Of a DNA stretch of 64,000 bases, positions 38,251-47,234 are shown one piece after another. Position 1 is the stretch's first letter. Each line of letters starts with the position of its first letter. Under the pieces are notes generated by a model. The model saw only the letters and a program-made list of their open reading frames with translations, ran no database searches and had not been told where the DNA came from. A program made the translations under genes and the position numbers. The stretch comes from Planctomycetota bacterium (GTDB lineage Bacteria > Planctomycetota > UBA1135 > GCA-002686595), in contig JAEUIA010000075.1 in the NCBI GenBank assembly GCA_016795245.1, positions 1 to 64,000 of the forward strand, written 5' to 3'.

Positions 38251-40353
38251 TCAATCCTCCATGCGCACGACTGCCGCCGTCACTACGGAGCGGGCGAGCG
38301 CGACTTCGTTGTAGGAAAGCACCGTGGTCTTGGGCATCGATGCGCGGACGAGCTCGTTCAAGAAACGGCGGACGCCGGATCTGACGAGCAAGACGACGTC
38401 CTTGCCGCCCTTCGTGGACTGTGCGACGGAAGCGCTCGTGCGCTCCATGAGCTTCTGTAGCCAGGCCGGGTTCACGGCCACGCCGTCGGCGTCGCGTGCA
38501 CCGTTCACGGCGGCCGCGAGCTTTTGTTCGATATCAGGATCCAAGGTGACGGCGTGGACGGCTCCGTCGCGATCGGCGTGCATCTCGCACAGGACGCGCG
38601 AGAGCCGCTGTCGCACGAGCTCGGTCATGGCGTCGGTGTCCTTCACCTTGCTCGCGTTGTCAGCCAGGCATTCGAGGATCGCGGGCATGTTGCGCACCGA
38701 TACCCCGTCGCGCAGCAACGAGCGCAACACGCGCTGGATGTCGCCGTAACCCATCTTGGACGGGACGAGTTCCTCGACGACCGCGGGCGAGGTCTTCTTG
38801 ACCTTCTCGATCAGTTCCTTCACATCGTCGCGCGAAAGAATGTCGCCGATCGAGTTCTTGAGCGTCTCCGAGAGGTGTGTCACGAGCACACTGGTCGGGT
38901 CGATCACCGTGTAACCGGCCATTTCAGCCGCGTCGCGCGCGCTTTCCGGGATCCAGAGCGCCGGCAGACCGAACGCTGGGTCCGTGGTCGGCTTGCCTGC
39001 GATCTTGGCGGTGACATGCCCGCCATCCATCGCCATGAACTGTCCGGGCTCGATCTCGCCGCGCGACACTTCGTGCCCGCCGACGAGGATGCGGTACGTC
39101 GTCGGCCCCAGCCGTATGTTGTCCTTGATGCGGACGGGCGGAACGATGACGCCTTCTCGCGACGCGAAGCGCTTGCGCACCTGGCTGATGTGATCGAGGA
39201 TTCCGCCGCCGCCCTTCTCCTGAACGAGCGGGATCAAGCGGTAGCCGATTTCGAGTGCGATGCGATCGACTTGCATCAACTCCTCGACGCGTTGCTCTTC
39301 AGCCTTGGCGGCGGTTTCCGCGGCTTGCGCGGGCAGCAATGCTGCGGCGGCGTTCTCGTCCAAACGCTCGGCCTTGGCGTTGGCGGTGCGCGTCGAGTTC
39401 CACATCAAGAGCAGCAGGGTCGCGAGCACGAAGAACGGCAGGGCCGGCAGCCCGGGCAAGAGACCGATGACGAAGAGCATCCCGGCCGTGATGATCGTGG
39501 CGCGCGGGCGCCCGCCGATCTGGCCGAGCAGATCCGTTCCGAGCGACTTCTCGCTGGAGTTCTTGGTGACGAGAACAGCGGCGGCGGTGGAGATGAAGAG
39601 CGCCGGGATCTGCGAAACCAGGCTGTCGCCGATCGAGAGCTTGGAGTAGCGGTCCACGGCGTCGGTGACTTCCATCCCGTTCCAGGACCCCATGGCGATG
39701 CCGCCGATGAGGTTGAGCGCAGTGATGATCAGGCCAGCGATCGCATCACCGCGGACGTACTTGCTGGCGCCGTCCATGGCGCCGTAGAACTCGGCTTCCT
39801 TCGCCACGGCGGTGCGGCGCGCGCGTGCCTCGTTGGCGTCGATCACACCGCTGTTCAAGTCGGCGTCGATGGCCATCTGCTTGCCCGGCATCGCGTCCAA
39901 CACGAAGCGCGCGGCGACTTCACTGATGCGTCCGGAACCCTTCGTGATGACCACGAATTGGATGATCATCAGGATCAAGAACACGACGAGGCCCACGGCC
40001 AGGTTGTTGCCTCCGACGTAGTCGCCGAAGGCCTTGATGATCTGTCCGGCCTGACCGTCGGTGAGGATGGAGCGCGTGCTGGCCACGTTCAGGCCTAGCC
40101 TGAACAGTGTCGTGAACAGGAGGATCGTCGGGAACGTCGACATCTCGGTCGCGTTCTTCGCGTTCATCGTCACGAGCAAGAGCATCAGCGACACGGTGAT
40201 GTTCACCGCGACCAACACGTCGAGCAGCAGCGGCGACACGGGCACGATCAGTGTGCACACGAGGCCGAGCACGCCGACGCCCATCGCCCAGTCGGCGTAG
40301 CGCTCGATGAATCCGACCGTGCGGGTGATCGCTTTCGGCTTGGCGGTACTCAT
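38251..40353 (-). CDS. flhA: Flagellar export gate protein FlhA
   Basis: The protein has 700 residues. The N-terminal half has about eight transmembrane helices with LLVTMNAKNATEMSTFPTILLFTTLFRLGLNVAST, and the FHIPEP-like cytoplasmic region GKQMAIDADLNSGVIDANEARARR. The C-terminal cytoplasmic domain, which docks chaperone-substrate complexes, covers about residues 350-700 and includes the VIDPTSVLVTHLSETLK region. FlhA is the major proton-driven export channel of the flagellar type III apparatus. It overlaps flhB by 4 bases and abuts flhF. Confidence 0.95.
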   Translation of the reverse strand: MSTAKPKAITRTVGFIERYADWAMGVGVLGLVCTLIVPVSPLLLDVLVAVNITVSLMLLLVTMNAKNATEMSTFPTILLFTTLFRLGLNVASTRSILTDGQAGQIIKAFGDYVGGNNLAVGLVVFLILMIIQFVVITKGSGRISEVAARFVLDAMPGKQMAIDADLNSGVIDANEARARRTAVAKEAEFYGAMDGASKYVRGDAIAGLIITALNLIGGIAMGSWNGMEVTDAVDRYSKLSIGDSLVSQIPALFISTAAAVLVTKNSSEKSLGTDLLGQIGGRPRATIITAGMLFVIGLLPGLPALPFFVLATLLLLMWNSTRTANAKAERLDENAAAALLPAQAAETAAKAEEQRVEELMQVDRIALEIGYRLIPLVQEKGGGGILDHISQVRKRFASREGVIVPPVRIKDNIRLGPTTYRILVGGHEVSRGEIEPGQFMAMDGGHVTAKIAGKPTTDPAFGLPALWIPESARDAAEMAGYTVIDPTSVLVTHLSETLKNSIGDILSRDDVKELIEKVKKTSPAVVEELVPSKMGYGDIQRVLRSLLRDGVSVRNMPAILECLADNASKVKDTDAMTELVRQRLSRVLCEMHADRDGAVHAVTLDPDIEQKLAAAVNGARDADGVAVNPAWLQKLMERTSASVAQSTKGGKDVVLLVRSGVRRFLNELVRASMPKTTVLSYNEVALARSVVTAAVVRMED

Positions 40354-41462
40354 GATTCAGCTCGCGCGGGCGATGCAGCGCCTTGTTGGAGTCGGTAGAC
40401 GTAGGCCAGCACGCCGGCGACCGCCTGGAAGAGCTGTTCGGGGATCTCCTGGCCGATCTCGACTTGTGCGTGGAGGGCGCGCGCCAGCGGAACGTCCTCG
40501 TGCAACGGAACACCGGCTTCACGCGCCACTTCTTTGATGCGTTGGGCGACGGCATCCATGCCTTTGGCGACGACGATCGGCGCGCGCGCGCCGGCTTCGC
40601 CGGCCTCGCGGTCGTAACGCAACGCGACGGCGAAGTGCGTCGGGTTCGTGATGATGACGGTCGCCTTCGGAACATCCGACATCATCCGGCGTCGCGACAT
40701 TTCGCGTTGAATGGCACGGATGCGCGCCTTGGTGTGCGGATCACCTTCAGTGGTCTTGATCTCTTCTTTGATGTCCTTCTTGCTCATGCGCAGATCGCGG
40801 TCGTGCTGCCAGCGTTGGTAGACGAGGTCGAACACTGCGATGGCGACGATGGCGATGAGCGCCGCCAGGGCGCTGTGCGAAAGGACCGTTCCGGTCGCGG
40901 CGAGCGTCGGACCCAGATCGGCTCCTGTCAGTGCGGAGATGCGCGGGACGTCACTCCACACGGCCCAGCACATCGCGATCGTGACGATGCTGATCTTCGT
41001 GAACGCGCTCAGCGTGCGAACGATGCCGCGCGTGCTGAACACCTTGCTCATGCCCTTGACCGGATTCAGCCGGCTCGGGTTCCAGGCGATCGCCTTGGGC
41101 GTGACCTTCAGTCCCGATTGCGCGTAGGCCGTCACCATCACGATCGCCGCCAGGGGCAGGATCACGATCAGCGTCGGCAGGGCGAGCACCTTCACGGCCT
41201 GCATCAGGATGTGTGCCCACTCACTCTCGGTCAGGTCGACGCGGCCGAGCTGGGCAAAGTCGACGCACACGCCGCGCACCAATCCTCCGCTGGAACTCGC
41301 CAACATTCCGCCGGCCATGACGATCACGATCGCCGAGGCGACGAGGCCTGCTGCCGCAGTCGTGTCCGCTGAAGTTGCAACCTGTCCCTGTTCACGCGCG
41401 TCATCACGCCGTTTTGGGGTCGCTTCTTCAGTCTTGTCTTGCTTGTCGCCTTCTTCGGCCAT
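40350..41462 (-). CDS. flhB: Flagellar export switch protein FlhB
   Basis: The protein has 370 residues. A charged N-terminus (KQDKTEEATPKRRDDAREQGQ) precedes four transmembrane helices and a cytoplasmic domain with the autocleavage sequence NPTHFAVALRYD. Cleavage between Asn and Pro switches export specificity from rod/hook to filament substrates. Length and layout are normal. It lies three bases after fliR and overlaps flhA by 4 bases. Confidence 0.94.
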   Translation of the reverse strand: MAEEGDKQDKTEEATPKRRDDAREQGQVATSADTTAAAGLVASAIVIVMAGGMLASSSGGLVRGVCVDFAQLGRVDLTESEWAHILMQAVKVLALPTLIVILPLAAIVMVTAYAQSGLKVTPKAIAWNPSRLNPVKGMSKVFSTRGIVRTLSAFTKISIVTIAMCWAVWSDVPRISALTGADLGPTLAATGTVLSHSALAALIAIVAIAVFDLVYQRWQHDRDLRMSKKDIKEEIKTTEGDPHTKARIRAIQREMSRRRMMSDVPKATVIITNPTHFAVALRYDREAGEAGARAPIVVAKGMDAVAQRIKEVAREAGVPLHEDVPLARALHAQVEIGQEIPEQLFQAVAGVLAYVYRLQQGAASPARAES

Positions 41463-41465
41463 GAT

Positions 41466-42236
41466 TCAGATCGCGATGGCGTCGAGCACCGCCGCCATGC
41501 CTTTCTCGAAGTGGGCGTAGAGACCGTGCAATCCGGGCGTCAGGAGCGGCGCGAAAACGAAGAGCGACAACATCCCGACCGCGATGCGGGCGGTGAATCC
41601 GGCCTCGTTGACGTTCAGCTGGGGCACTGCGCGCGCCAAGAACGCGAGCAGCAGCGAAGCCGATACGAGCACGATGAGCACGGGCGCTGCGAACGTGAAT
41701 CCAGCGGTGAACATCTGCGAGAACAAGCGCTCGATCAACCAGGGAATGTCCTCCCCCATGTCCAGCGTTCCGACAGGGGCGCGCTCGAACGACTGCGCCA
41801 GGCCGCGCAGGAGCAGCTGATGGCCGTCGACCATCAAGAAGCCGAGGATGAAGAACGCTTCGTAGATCTGCGTGATGATCGGCGTTCGCAATCCCGACAC
41901 GGGGTCGATGATGGCGGCCATGTTGAAACCCATCTCGTGACCGACGAGTTCACCGGCCACACGCAACGCCAACATGACTGCGTGCAAGCTGAACGCCAGC
42001 GCGAGTCCGATCAGGATCTCGCGCATCGCGAGACAGCCGAACTCGATCGGCAAGAGGACGTGTCCGAGCGGCTCGCCATGGACGCTGTAGAGCAGGAACG
42101 AGACGCTCATGATCAGCGCGATCTTGTAGCCCGAGAATCCCGTCGTGGACCCGAGCACGGGCGCGCTGAGGACCAGCGCACTCGACCGCACGAGGAAGAG
42201 GCCGAAGGCCTCCAGGGTTCCGGGTTCGAACTGCAT
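41466..42236 (-). CDS. fliR: Flagellar export gate protein FliR
   Basis: The protein has 256 residues and about six hydrophobic segments. FliR signatures include LVRSSALVLSAPVLGS near the N-terminus, ALRVAGELVGHEMGFNMAAIIDP, and a C-terminal LNVNEAGFTARIAVGMLSLFVFAP. FliR assembles with FliP and FliQ into the helical export gate at the centre of the basal body. It follows fliQ by one base. Confidence 0.93.
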   Translation of the reverse strand: MQFEPGTLEAFGLFLVRSSALVLSAPVLGSTTGFSGYKIALIMSVSFLLYSVHGEPLGHVLLPIEFGCLAMREILIGLALAFSLHAVMLALRVAGELVGHEMGFNMAAIIDPVSGLRTPIITQIYEAFFILGFLMVDGHQLLLRGLAQSFERAPVGTLDMGEDIPWLIERLFSQMFTAGFTFAAPVLIVLVSASLLLAFLARAVPQLNVNEAGFTARIAVGMLSLFVFAPLLTPGLHGLYAHFEKGMAAVLDAIAI

Positions 42237-42237
42237 G

Positions 42238-42516
42238 TCAGCTGAGGCCGAAAGTCACCAGTCGACTGAGCACGCGTTCGGTGTATTCACGCAGGAGCTG
42301 CAGCGCCGGCGAGAGCAAGAGCAGCACGACGATCATGACTGCGAGCATCTTCGGAATGAGACTCATCGTCTGTTCCTGAACGCTCGTCAGCGCTTGGAAC
42401 AAGCTCACGATCAATCCGACGGCAAGTCCGACCACCAGGACCGGGCCGGCGAGGATCATCGTCGTCCACAAGAGGTCGCGGGCCAACTCGGTGATCTGGT
42501 AGTCCATGTCAACCAT
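42238..42516 (-). CDS. fliQ: Flagellar export gate protein FliQ
   Basis: The product has 92 residues from the ATG at 42516, or 89 from the ATG at 42507. AGAGG upstream favours the first. There are two transmembrane hairpin helices: LLWTTMILAGPVLVVGLAVGLIVSLFQALTSVQEQT and MLAVMIVVLLLLSPALQLLREY. The sequence between them (QALTSVQEQTMSLIPK) is the FliQ signature. It is a component of the FliPQR export gate. It lies 14 bases after fliP. Confidence 0.93.
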   Translation of the reverse strand: MVDMDYQITELARDLLWTTMILAGPVLVVGLAVGLIVSLFQALTSVQEQTMSLIPKMLAVMIVVLLLLSPALQLLREYTERVLSRLVTFGLS

Positions 42517-42530
42517 GGTTCGTGCCTCTT

Positions 42531-43325
42531 TCAGGTCGTGACGAAGCTCGTCACGAGCGATTGACAAACGAGGTGCCAGCCGTCGACCAGAACGAACAAG
42601 AGGATCTTGAACGGAGTCGAGATCATCACCGGTGGCAACATGAACATGCCCATCGAGAGCAACACGCTCGAGACCACGAGGTCGATGACGAGGAACGGCA
42701 AGAACAGCAAAAAGCCCATTTGGAATGCCGTCTTGAGTTCGGAAAGCACGAACGCGGGAACGACGACACGCATCGGCAGCTCCTGCGGCACGCCTTCGTC
42801 GGGCGGCGGCGGCAGATTGGCCATGTCCGTGAACAGGTCGAGTTCGCTCTGCCGAGTGTTCGCGATCAGGAATCCGCGCATCTCGGTCCAAGCGAGATCA
42901 CCGGCCTTGTCGATTTCGATCGTGCCGGCTTTGTACGGCTTCCAGGCCTTCTCGTGGATGCGCTCGGCGACCGGCGCCATCACGAAACTCGTCAGGAACA
43001 GCGACAACCCGATGATGACGGGGTTGGGCGGCAGTTCGTTCACGCCCAGCGCGCGGCGCACGAACGAGAGCACGATGATGATGCGCGTGAAGCTCGTGAT
43101 CGTCACGAGGATCGCAGGCAACAACGAGAGGATGGTCAGCAGGACGGCGATTTCGACGGCGCTCGCGCTGCGCATCCCCTCCTCGGAACCCGACGGCTGT
43201 GCGACGGACTCGACGCCCTTCGTCAGCGCATCGACGACTACCGTCGGCAGAGGGCCTTCTTGAAAGGCAGCGGCGTGCGGACCGAGCACGGCGAGCAGAA
43301 TGAACAGCAGAGCGAGTCGAATCAT
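42531..43325 (-). CDS. fliP: Flagellar export gate protein FliP
   Basis: The protein has 264 residues from the ATG at 43325, overlapping the fliO stop. It has a cleavable signal peptide (MIRLALLFILLAVLGPHAAA), as expected for FliP. The core pattern is LTILSLLPAILVTITSFTRIIIVLSFVRRALG, and PPNPVIIGLSLFLTSFVMAPV. The C-terminal region LLFLPFLVIDLVVSSVLLSMGMFMLPPVMISTPFKI is highly typical. It forms the hexa- or pentameric base of the export gate. Confidence 0.95.
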   Translation of the reverse strand: MIRLALLFILLAVLGPHAAAFQEGPLPTVVVDALTKGVESVAQPSGSEEGMRSASAVEIAVLLTILSLLPAILVTITSFTRIIIVLSFVRRALGVNELPPNPVIIGLSLFLTSFVMAPVAERIHEKAWKPYKAGTIEIDKAGDLAWTEMRGFLIANTRQSELDLFTDMANLPPPPDEGVPQELPMRVVVPAFVLSELKTAFQMGFLLFLPFLVIDLVVSSVLLSMGMFMLPPVMISTPFKILLFVLVDGWHLVCQSLVTSFVTT

Positions 43326-43756
43326 CCGAACAGTCCTCCGACCGGGAACAGCTTGCGTTTCGTGGGAGTGACCGGGGCTGCGGAGTCTTCGGTCGTCGCT
43401 TGTTCGCGCTTCAGAAACGCGGCAAACGGTGTCTTGGGCGGCGCCACCGGCGTCAGAGCGCCGTCGATTTCGGCGATCAGCGCGACCTCCTTGTCTCCGA
43501 GGCCCAGTGCGAAAGTGCGGTCGTAGCAGCGCACCACGCACATCCGTTGCTTGCCGCCCAGAGGCAGCACATCGATGATCTGGAGCGAGCGCCCGGCAGC
43601 CTTCGACTTGATCGCGGAGGCGACGAAGCGGCGAAACAAGTAGGCTGCCAGACAGATGAGGCCGAGCAGCAGCACGCACACGAGCACGTAGCGCGTCATG
43701 TCCGGGCCGCCGGCCGTCGGGGAGGGAGTTTGGATCGCAGCGAGTGTGTTGAGCAT
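43322..43756 (-). CDS. fliO: Flagellar biosynthesis protein FliO
   Basis: The protein has 144 residues. One transmembrane helix (TRYVLVCVLLLGLICLAAYLF) is followed by a small cytoplasmic domain with LQIIDVLPLGGKQRMCVVRCYDRTFALGLGDKEVALIAEI, the FliO pattern (strand-turn around LGGKQ). FliO stabilises FliP during assembly of the export gate. The ATG at 43756 is the first gene of a long operon running down to 33816. The ATG encoding MTRYV, 19 codons in, is an alternative start. The leader shows a sigma-54 promoter and a small hairpin. Confidence 0.85.
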   Translation of the reverse strand: MLNTLAAIQTPSPTAGGPDMTRYVLVCVLLLGLICLAAYLFRRFVASAIKSKAAGRSLQIIDVLPLGGKQRMCVVRCYDRTFALGLGDKEVALIAEIDGALTPVAPPKTPFAAFLKREQATTEDSAAPVTPTKRKLFPVGGLFG

Positions 43757-43758
43757 GG

Positions 43759-43802
43759 GGAGCGCGCGGTGCGCTCCACCCTCAGAGCAATCTCGATGCC
43801 AA
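43759..43802 (-). promoter_or_regulatory. Sigma-54 promoter and leader hairpin for fliO operon
   Basis: The minus strand reads TTGGCATCGAGATTGCT (43802-43786). The GG and GC doublets are separated by exactly 10 bases, and the flanking bases match the sigma-54 consensus TGGCAC-N5-TTGC. Transcription should begin about 12 bases further, close to the fliO ATG at 43756. The leader includes GGAGCGC-GCGGT-GCGCTCC (43759-43777), a 7-base-pair hairpin between the promoter and the ATG that might affect translation. Confidence 0.7.
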
Positions 43803-43917
43803 GCTCAAAACACTCGCTGCGGACCGCGCCTTGGCCGTTGTGCCGCGTTGCGTGCCCGCGGAACTGCCGGTTTAGTCGACAGGTGTCGAGATTCTCGACA
43901 CTTCACGCTGCGCGGGG

Positions 43918-44298
43918 TCAGCGGATGCAGTCGATCGAATCGCCGGTCGAATCGGTGTCGGCGAGGCCGTCTAGTCCCGTCCTCAGCACGCGGGTGCGCT
44001 CGAGTCTATGCGCCGTGGCAGCCAAGAGTCGCTCACACTCGTTGCGCACGACGGCGTCGAGGTCGGCGACGCGCATGAGCTTCGCTTTGGCCTGCGCCAG
44101 GTCTGACTCAGACCCCTCGCGAAACGCGTCGATCGTCGCTTGCGCATCGAACGGCAGTGACACGAGCGAATCGATCGCGCGATCGACTGTCTCCGACGGC
44201 GAAGTCTTCACTTCCAGAGAAGCCAGCACGGCGCGCAGCCCACGCTCGATGTCGTCGAGCTGCGCCAGAACTGCTTCTCGCTCCGCCGGTGAACTCAT
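43918..44298 (-). CDS. FliT/FlgN-like putative flagellar chaperone
   Basis: The protein has 126 residues from the ATG at 44298, overlapping the fliS stop by 4 bases. It is an all-helical hydrophilic protein (AVLAQLDDIERGLRAVLASLE, DLDAVVRNECERLLAATAHRLERTRVLRTGL). The size and the position directly after fliS match FliT, the FliD chaperone, or FlgN. The sequence itself is too diverged for me to name. Its 3-prime end is followed by 161 bases that hold the fliO promoter. Confidence 0.5.
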   Translation of the reverse strand: MSSPAEREAVLAQLDDIERGLRAVLASLEVKTSPSETVDRAIDSLVSLPFDAQATIDAFREGSESDLAQAKAKLMRVADLDAVVRNECERLLAATAHRLERTRVLRTGLDGLADTDSTGDSIDCIR

Positions 44299-44699
44299 GC
44301 TGCTGTTCCGGACTGTTCCGGGTTTTCGACGCGCATCCACGCGTCCAGCAGGACCGCCAGCACCTTGCGTGCCTCGCGCAGCGGCGCGTGATCGTTGTTG
44401 GACTGCGCCAGGCCGATGCGCTCCTCGCAGAACAGATAGAGCCTCTCGAGGTTGGGAGCGACATCAGAGCCCGCGACCGGAATCAGCGACAGGCGCAATT
44501 CGACGACGATGTTGTCCGCCTTGTTGGTCCAGTGGACAAAGGCCTTGCGGTCGGTCTGCGGCGAAGCGAGCAGCGCGCGGTCGAGGAACTTGACTGCGCC
44601 CTCGACGAGCATGCGCACGAGCTTGACGGGAGGCGCGTTCTCGACGGTGTTCTCGAGGTACTGATCGGCTACGTGGCGGGCGTCGGTGTGAATGCTCAT
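44295..44699 (-). CDS. fliS: Flagellin chaperone FliS
   Basis: The protein has 134 residues and is all-helical. The FliS pattern YLENTVENAPPVKLVRMLVEGAVKFLDRALLA lies near the N-terminus, and NLERLYLFCEERIGLAQ near the middle. FliS binds the flagellin C-terminus to prevent premature polymerisation and to deliver it to FlhA. It overlaps fliD by 4 bases, so fliD, fliS and the FliT-like gene form one unit. Confidence 0.88.
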   Translation of the reverse strand: MSIHTDARHVADQYLENTVENAPPVKLVRMLVEGAVKFLDRALLASPQTDRKAFVHWTNKADNIVVELRLSLIPVAGSDVAPNLERLYLFCEERIGLAQSNNDHAPLREARKVLAVLLDAWMRVENPEQSGTAA

Positions 44700-46201
44700 C
44701 GGTTCAGTCCTGCGATCGCGGCCGCGAAGCCTGCGCCTTGTGAATTCAGTTTCCCGATCAAGGACTCGAGGCTCGAGAACCGCGCGATCAACGAAGCTTC
44801 ATAGCTGTCGATGAACGTTTGCTTCTGCAAGACCTGCTTGTCGATGTCGCGCATCTGGCCTGTGATCGTCTCGGTCCGGGCATCGAACAGAGCCTTGATC
44901 GTCGTGCCCCCCTCGCCGGCCGAGGATCCGAACATCTGATCGATCGCGCGGACCAGCGTCGCGGCCAGACCGGAGTCGGCAGTCGTGTCCGTGTAGTACT
45001 CAGGCGTATTCACGGCCGCTCCACCGTTGTCGAATCCGTCCCGGTCGACGAACAGATCGGCGAAGGCCGCCAGGTCGTTGGCCAGCTTGTCGTCGAGCTT
45101 CGTCTGGTCGATCGTGAGCGTGCCGTCGCGGTTCGTGGTGATCCCGATCACGTTCAGGGTCGAGTATCCGGCCGTGTCGTTGATCACGGTGTCGATCGGA
45201 ACGTTGAAGAGTGCGGATCCGATCGAACGGCGTACGCTGGACAAGAGCGAGTCGCCGAAGAGCACGCCCGAGGCGCCGCCTTCCTTCGTGTACGTGCTCT
45301 GTGCGTTCGCGTAGTTGATCACCGCGTTGTACGCGTCGACCAGGTCCGTGACCTTCTGCTTCACGGCGGCCTTGTTGGGCTCGATCGAGAACGACATCTG
45401 GGCTGCGGGATCAGCCGATTGGGCCGTGAAGGTCACTCCGTTGATCACGCCGGCAAACTCGTTGGTCGTGCGCTCGACCTGCAGTCCGTCCACGATCGCG
45501 AAGGCGTTCAAACCGACGGTGATGTTGTTCAAGCTCTGCGCGATGCCGTCATCGTCCGGGGCAGTGCTGTCGATGGTCAGGCCGTCGACGGTGCTCGCGA
45601 TATTCGTGATCCGCGCCTCTTCGCCGCTGCCTTTGGCCGTCAACACGAGCTTGTAGGATGGATTCGAGCCGGCCCCGGTATTCACGACGGTGGCTGTGAG
45701 GTCCGCCGTCGCAGCGGTGTTGATGGCCTGGGCGATGTTCTCCAGGGTCGATTCCGCCGGATCCACCGCGACCGAGTAGTCCGTTCCGTTGACGGTGAAG
45801 TTCACGGTCTGGCCGGTCGCAGCCGTCAGGTTCGTAGTCGAACTGGCGACTCCGTCGAAAGCCCAACGATCGATGGAAGCGAGTTGCTGAACGGTCAGCG
45901 TGTGCGCACCCGCCGCGGCGGATCCGGTCACGGTGAAACCCGCGACGCCCTCGACGCTCGACTTGACCACGTACGAGAGGAAGTTCGCGCTGGTCGAGGC
46001 GGCCTTGGCCTTGGTCTGGAGATCCTGGATCAGCGTCTTCAGACGGTTGATTCCGCCAAGCTTCTCCTGGTGCTTCGCCTTCTTGGCGTTCAGCTGCTGG
46101 ATCGGAATGCTCTCGAGCTGCACGAGCTTCGAGATGATCGTGTTCGTGTCGAGGCCGCTCGCGACCCCGCCGATTCCAAGTCCGCTTCCAAATGTAGGCA
46201 T
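44696..46201 (-). CDS. fliD: Flagellar filament cap protein FliD
   Basis: The protein has 501 residues. The N-terminal FliD_N pattern is GIGGVASGLDTNTIISKLVQLESIPIQQLNAKKAKHQEKL. The middle contains repeats of AGAHTLTVQQLASIDRWAF type. The C-terminal FliD_C region ends in the coil RDIDKQVLQKQTFIDSYEASLIARFSSLESLIGKLNSQG. The protein is exported and caps the filament tip, where it helps flagellin insertion. GGGGGA precedes the ATG, and a sigma-28-like promoter lies at 46229-46256. Confidence 0.94.
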   Translation of the reverse strand: MPTFGSGLGIGGVASGLDTNTIISKLVQLESIPIQQLNAKKAKHQEKLGGINRLKTLIQDLQTKAKAASTSANFLSYVVKSSVEGVAGFTVTGSAAAGAHTLTVQQLASIDRWAFDGVASSTTNLTAATGQTVNFTVNGTDYSVAVDPAESTLENIAQAINTAATADLTATVVNTGAGSNPSYKLVLTAKGSGEEARITNIASTVDGLTIDSTAPDDDGIAQSLNNITVGLNAFAIVDGLQVERTTNEFAGVINGVTFTAQSADPAAQMSFSIEPNKAAVKQKVTDLVDAYNAVINYANAQSTYTKEGGASGVLFGDSLLSSVRRSIGSALFNVPIDTVINDTAGYSTLNVIGITTNRDGTLTIDQTKLDDKLANDLAAFADLFVDRDGFDNGGAAVNTPEYYTDTTADSGLAATLVRAIDQMFGSSAGEGGTTIKALFDARTETITGQMRDIDKQVLQKQTFIDSYEASLIARFSSLESLIGKLNSQGAGFAAAIAGLNR

Positions 46202-46228
46202 ATGATTCCCCCGACCCTTCCCCCTTGG

Positions 46229-46256
46229 TTATCGGTGCGCCCCTCCCCCTGGTTGA
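46229..46256 (-). promoter_or_regulatory. Sigma-28-type promoter for fliD
   Basis: The minus strand has TCAA (46256-46253), a 16-base spacer, then ACCGATAA (46236-46229). The -10 matches 7 of 8 consensus bases. It is 28 bases upstream of the fliD ATG. The -35 is TCAA, the same as in front of the flgM-like gene. Confidence 0.6.
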
Positions 46257-46280
46257 GCACCGTCCTCGTCATGAATGCGA

Positions 46281-46315
46281 AAGTGGGGAGGCCGTCAGCG
46301 ACGACCTCCCCACTT
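46281..46315 (-). terminator. Terminator downstream of fliC
   Basis: AAGTGGGGAGG (46281-46291) and CCTCCCCACTT (46305-46315) form an 11-base-pair stem around a 13-base loop. On the minus strand, TTTCGC follows. It lies 24 bases after the flagellin stop and separates it from the fliD promoter. Confidence 0.8.
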
Positions 46316-46338
46316 CTCGAGGCGAACCTCGCTTACGA

Positions 46339-47160
46339 CTAACCGCGGAGGAGCGACAGAGCGATCTGCGGCTGCGTGTTGGCCTGCTGCAGGACCGACG
46401 TGGCGGCCTGTTGCAGAATCGTGTTCCGGGTCAAGTCGGCCGTTTCCGCGGCGAAGTCGACGTCACGGATTCGGCTTTCCGAAGCGCTCAGGTTTTCACG
46501 AGCGGTCTGGATCGTGGTGAACGCGCTCTGGAGGCGGTTCTGCGAGGCACCCAGACGACCACGAGCGGTGTTGATCGTGTTGATCGCCGTGTCGACCAGG
46601 CCGAGGGCCGTGTTCGCGCCCGTCACGGTCGCAACCGTGAGCGAGCCGATCGCGAGCGTCGAAGCCGACGAGTTCTGGAGACCGACGTCGATCGTCTGGC
46701 CGGAGTTGATGCCGACCTGGATGGAGGCGGTCGTCGTCGTTCCGTCGAGCAGGGCCACGCCGTTGAATTCCGTCGAGCTGGAGATGCGGTTGATCTCCGA
46801 GATGAGCGACTGAACTTCGGTGTTGATCGTATCGCGTTCCGTCGTGCCCAGCGTGCCGTTGGCCGACTGGACCGCGAGTTCACGGATACGGTTGAGGATG
46901 TTGCCCGTCTCGCTCAGGGCGCCTTCCGCCGTCTGAACGAGCGAGATGCCGTCCTGGGTGTTACGGCTGCTCTGGCCGTAGGACAGGATCTTGGAGCGCA
47001 TCTTCTCGGACAAACCGAGACCGGCAGCGTCATCCGAGGCGCTCCCGATTCGAAGACCCGAAGAGAGGCGCTGGTAGTTGCCCGACAACCGAGAAGAAAC
47101 TTGATCCAAGTTCTGCTGCGCGTTGAGCGAGGCGATGTTCGTGTTGATTCTCAGGCCCAT
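46339..47160 (-). CDS. fliC: Flagellin
   Basis: The protein has 273 residues from the ATG at 47160 (AAGGA upstream). The conserved D0/D1 N-terminus is GLRINTNIASLNAQQNLDQV through RLSSGLRIGSASDDAAGLGLSE. The C-terminal D1/D0 has RGRLGASQNRLQSAFTTIQTARENLSASESRIRDVDFAAE and ends QANTQPQIALSLLRG. The central variable D2/D3 domain is nearly absent, so it is a short, minimal flagellin. A sigma-28-like promoter is at 47235-47261 and a strong terminator follows. The sole flagellin in the window, it should be the main filament subunit. Confidence 0.96.
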   Translation of the reverse strand: MGLRINTNIASLNAQQNLDQVSSRLSGNYQRLSSGLRIGSASDDAAGLGLSEKMRSKILSYGQSSRNTQDGISLVQTAEGALSETGNILNRIRELAVQSANGTLGTTERDTINTEVQSLISEINRISSSTEFNGVALLDGTTTTASIQVGINSGQTIDVGLQNSSASTLAIGSLTVATVTGANTALGLVDTAINTINTARGRLGASQNRLQSAFTTIQTARENLSASESRIRDVDFAAETADLTRNTILQQAATSVLQQANTQPQIALSLLRG

Positions 47161-47234
47161 GACATTCCTTGCACTGTGGTGGCTGACTCGAGGCTCGCTT
47201 TGTCTCCCTGACTGGGGGGCGACCTCGGAGCTAG

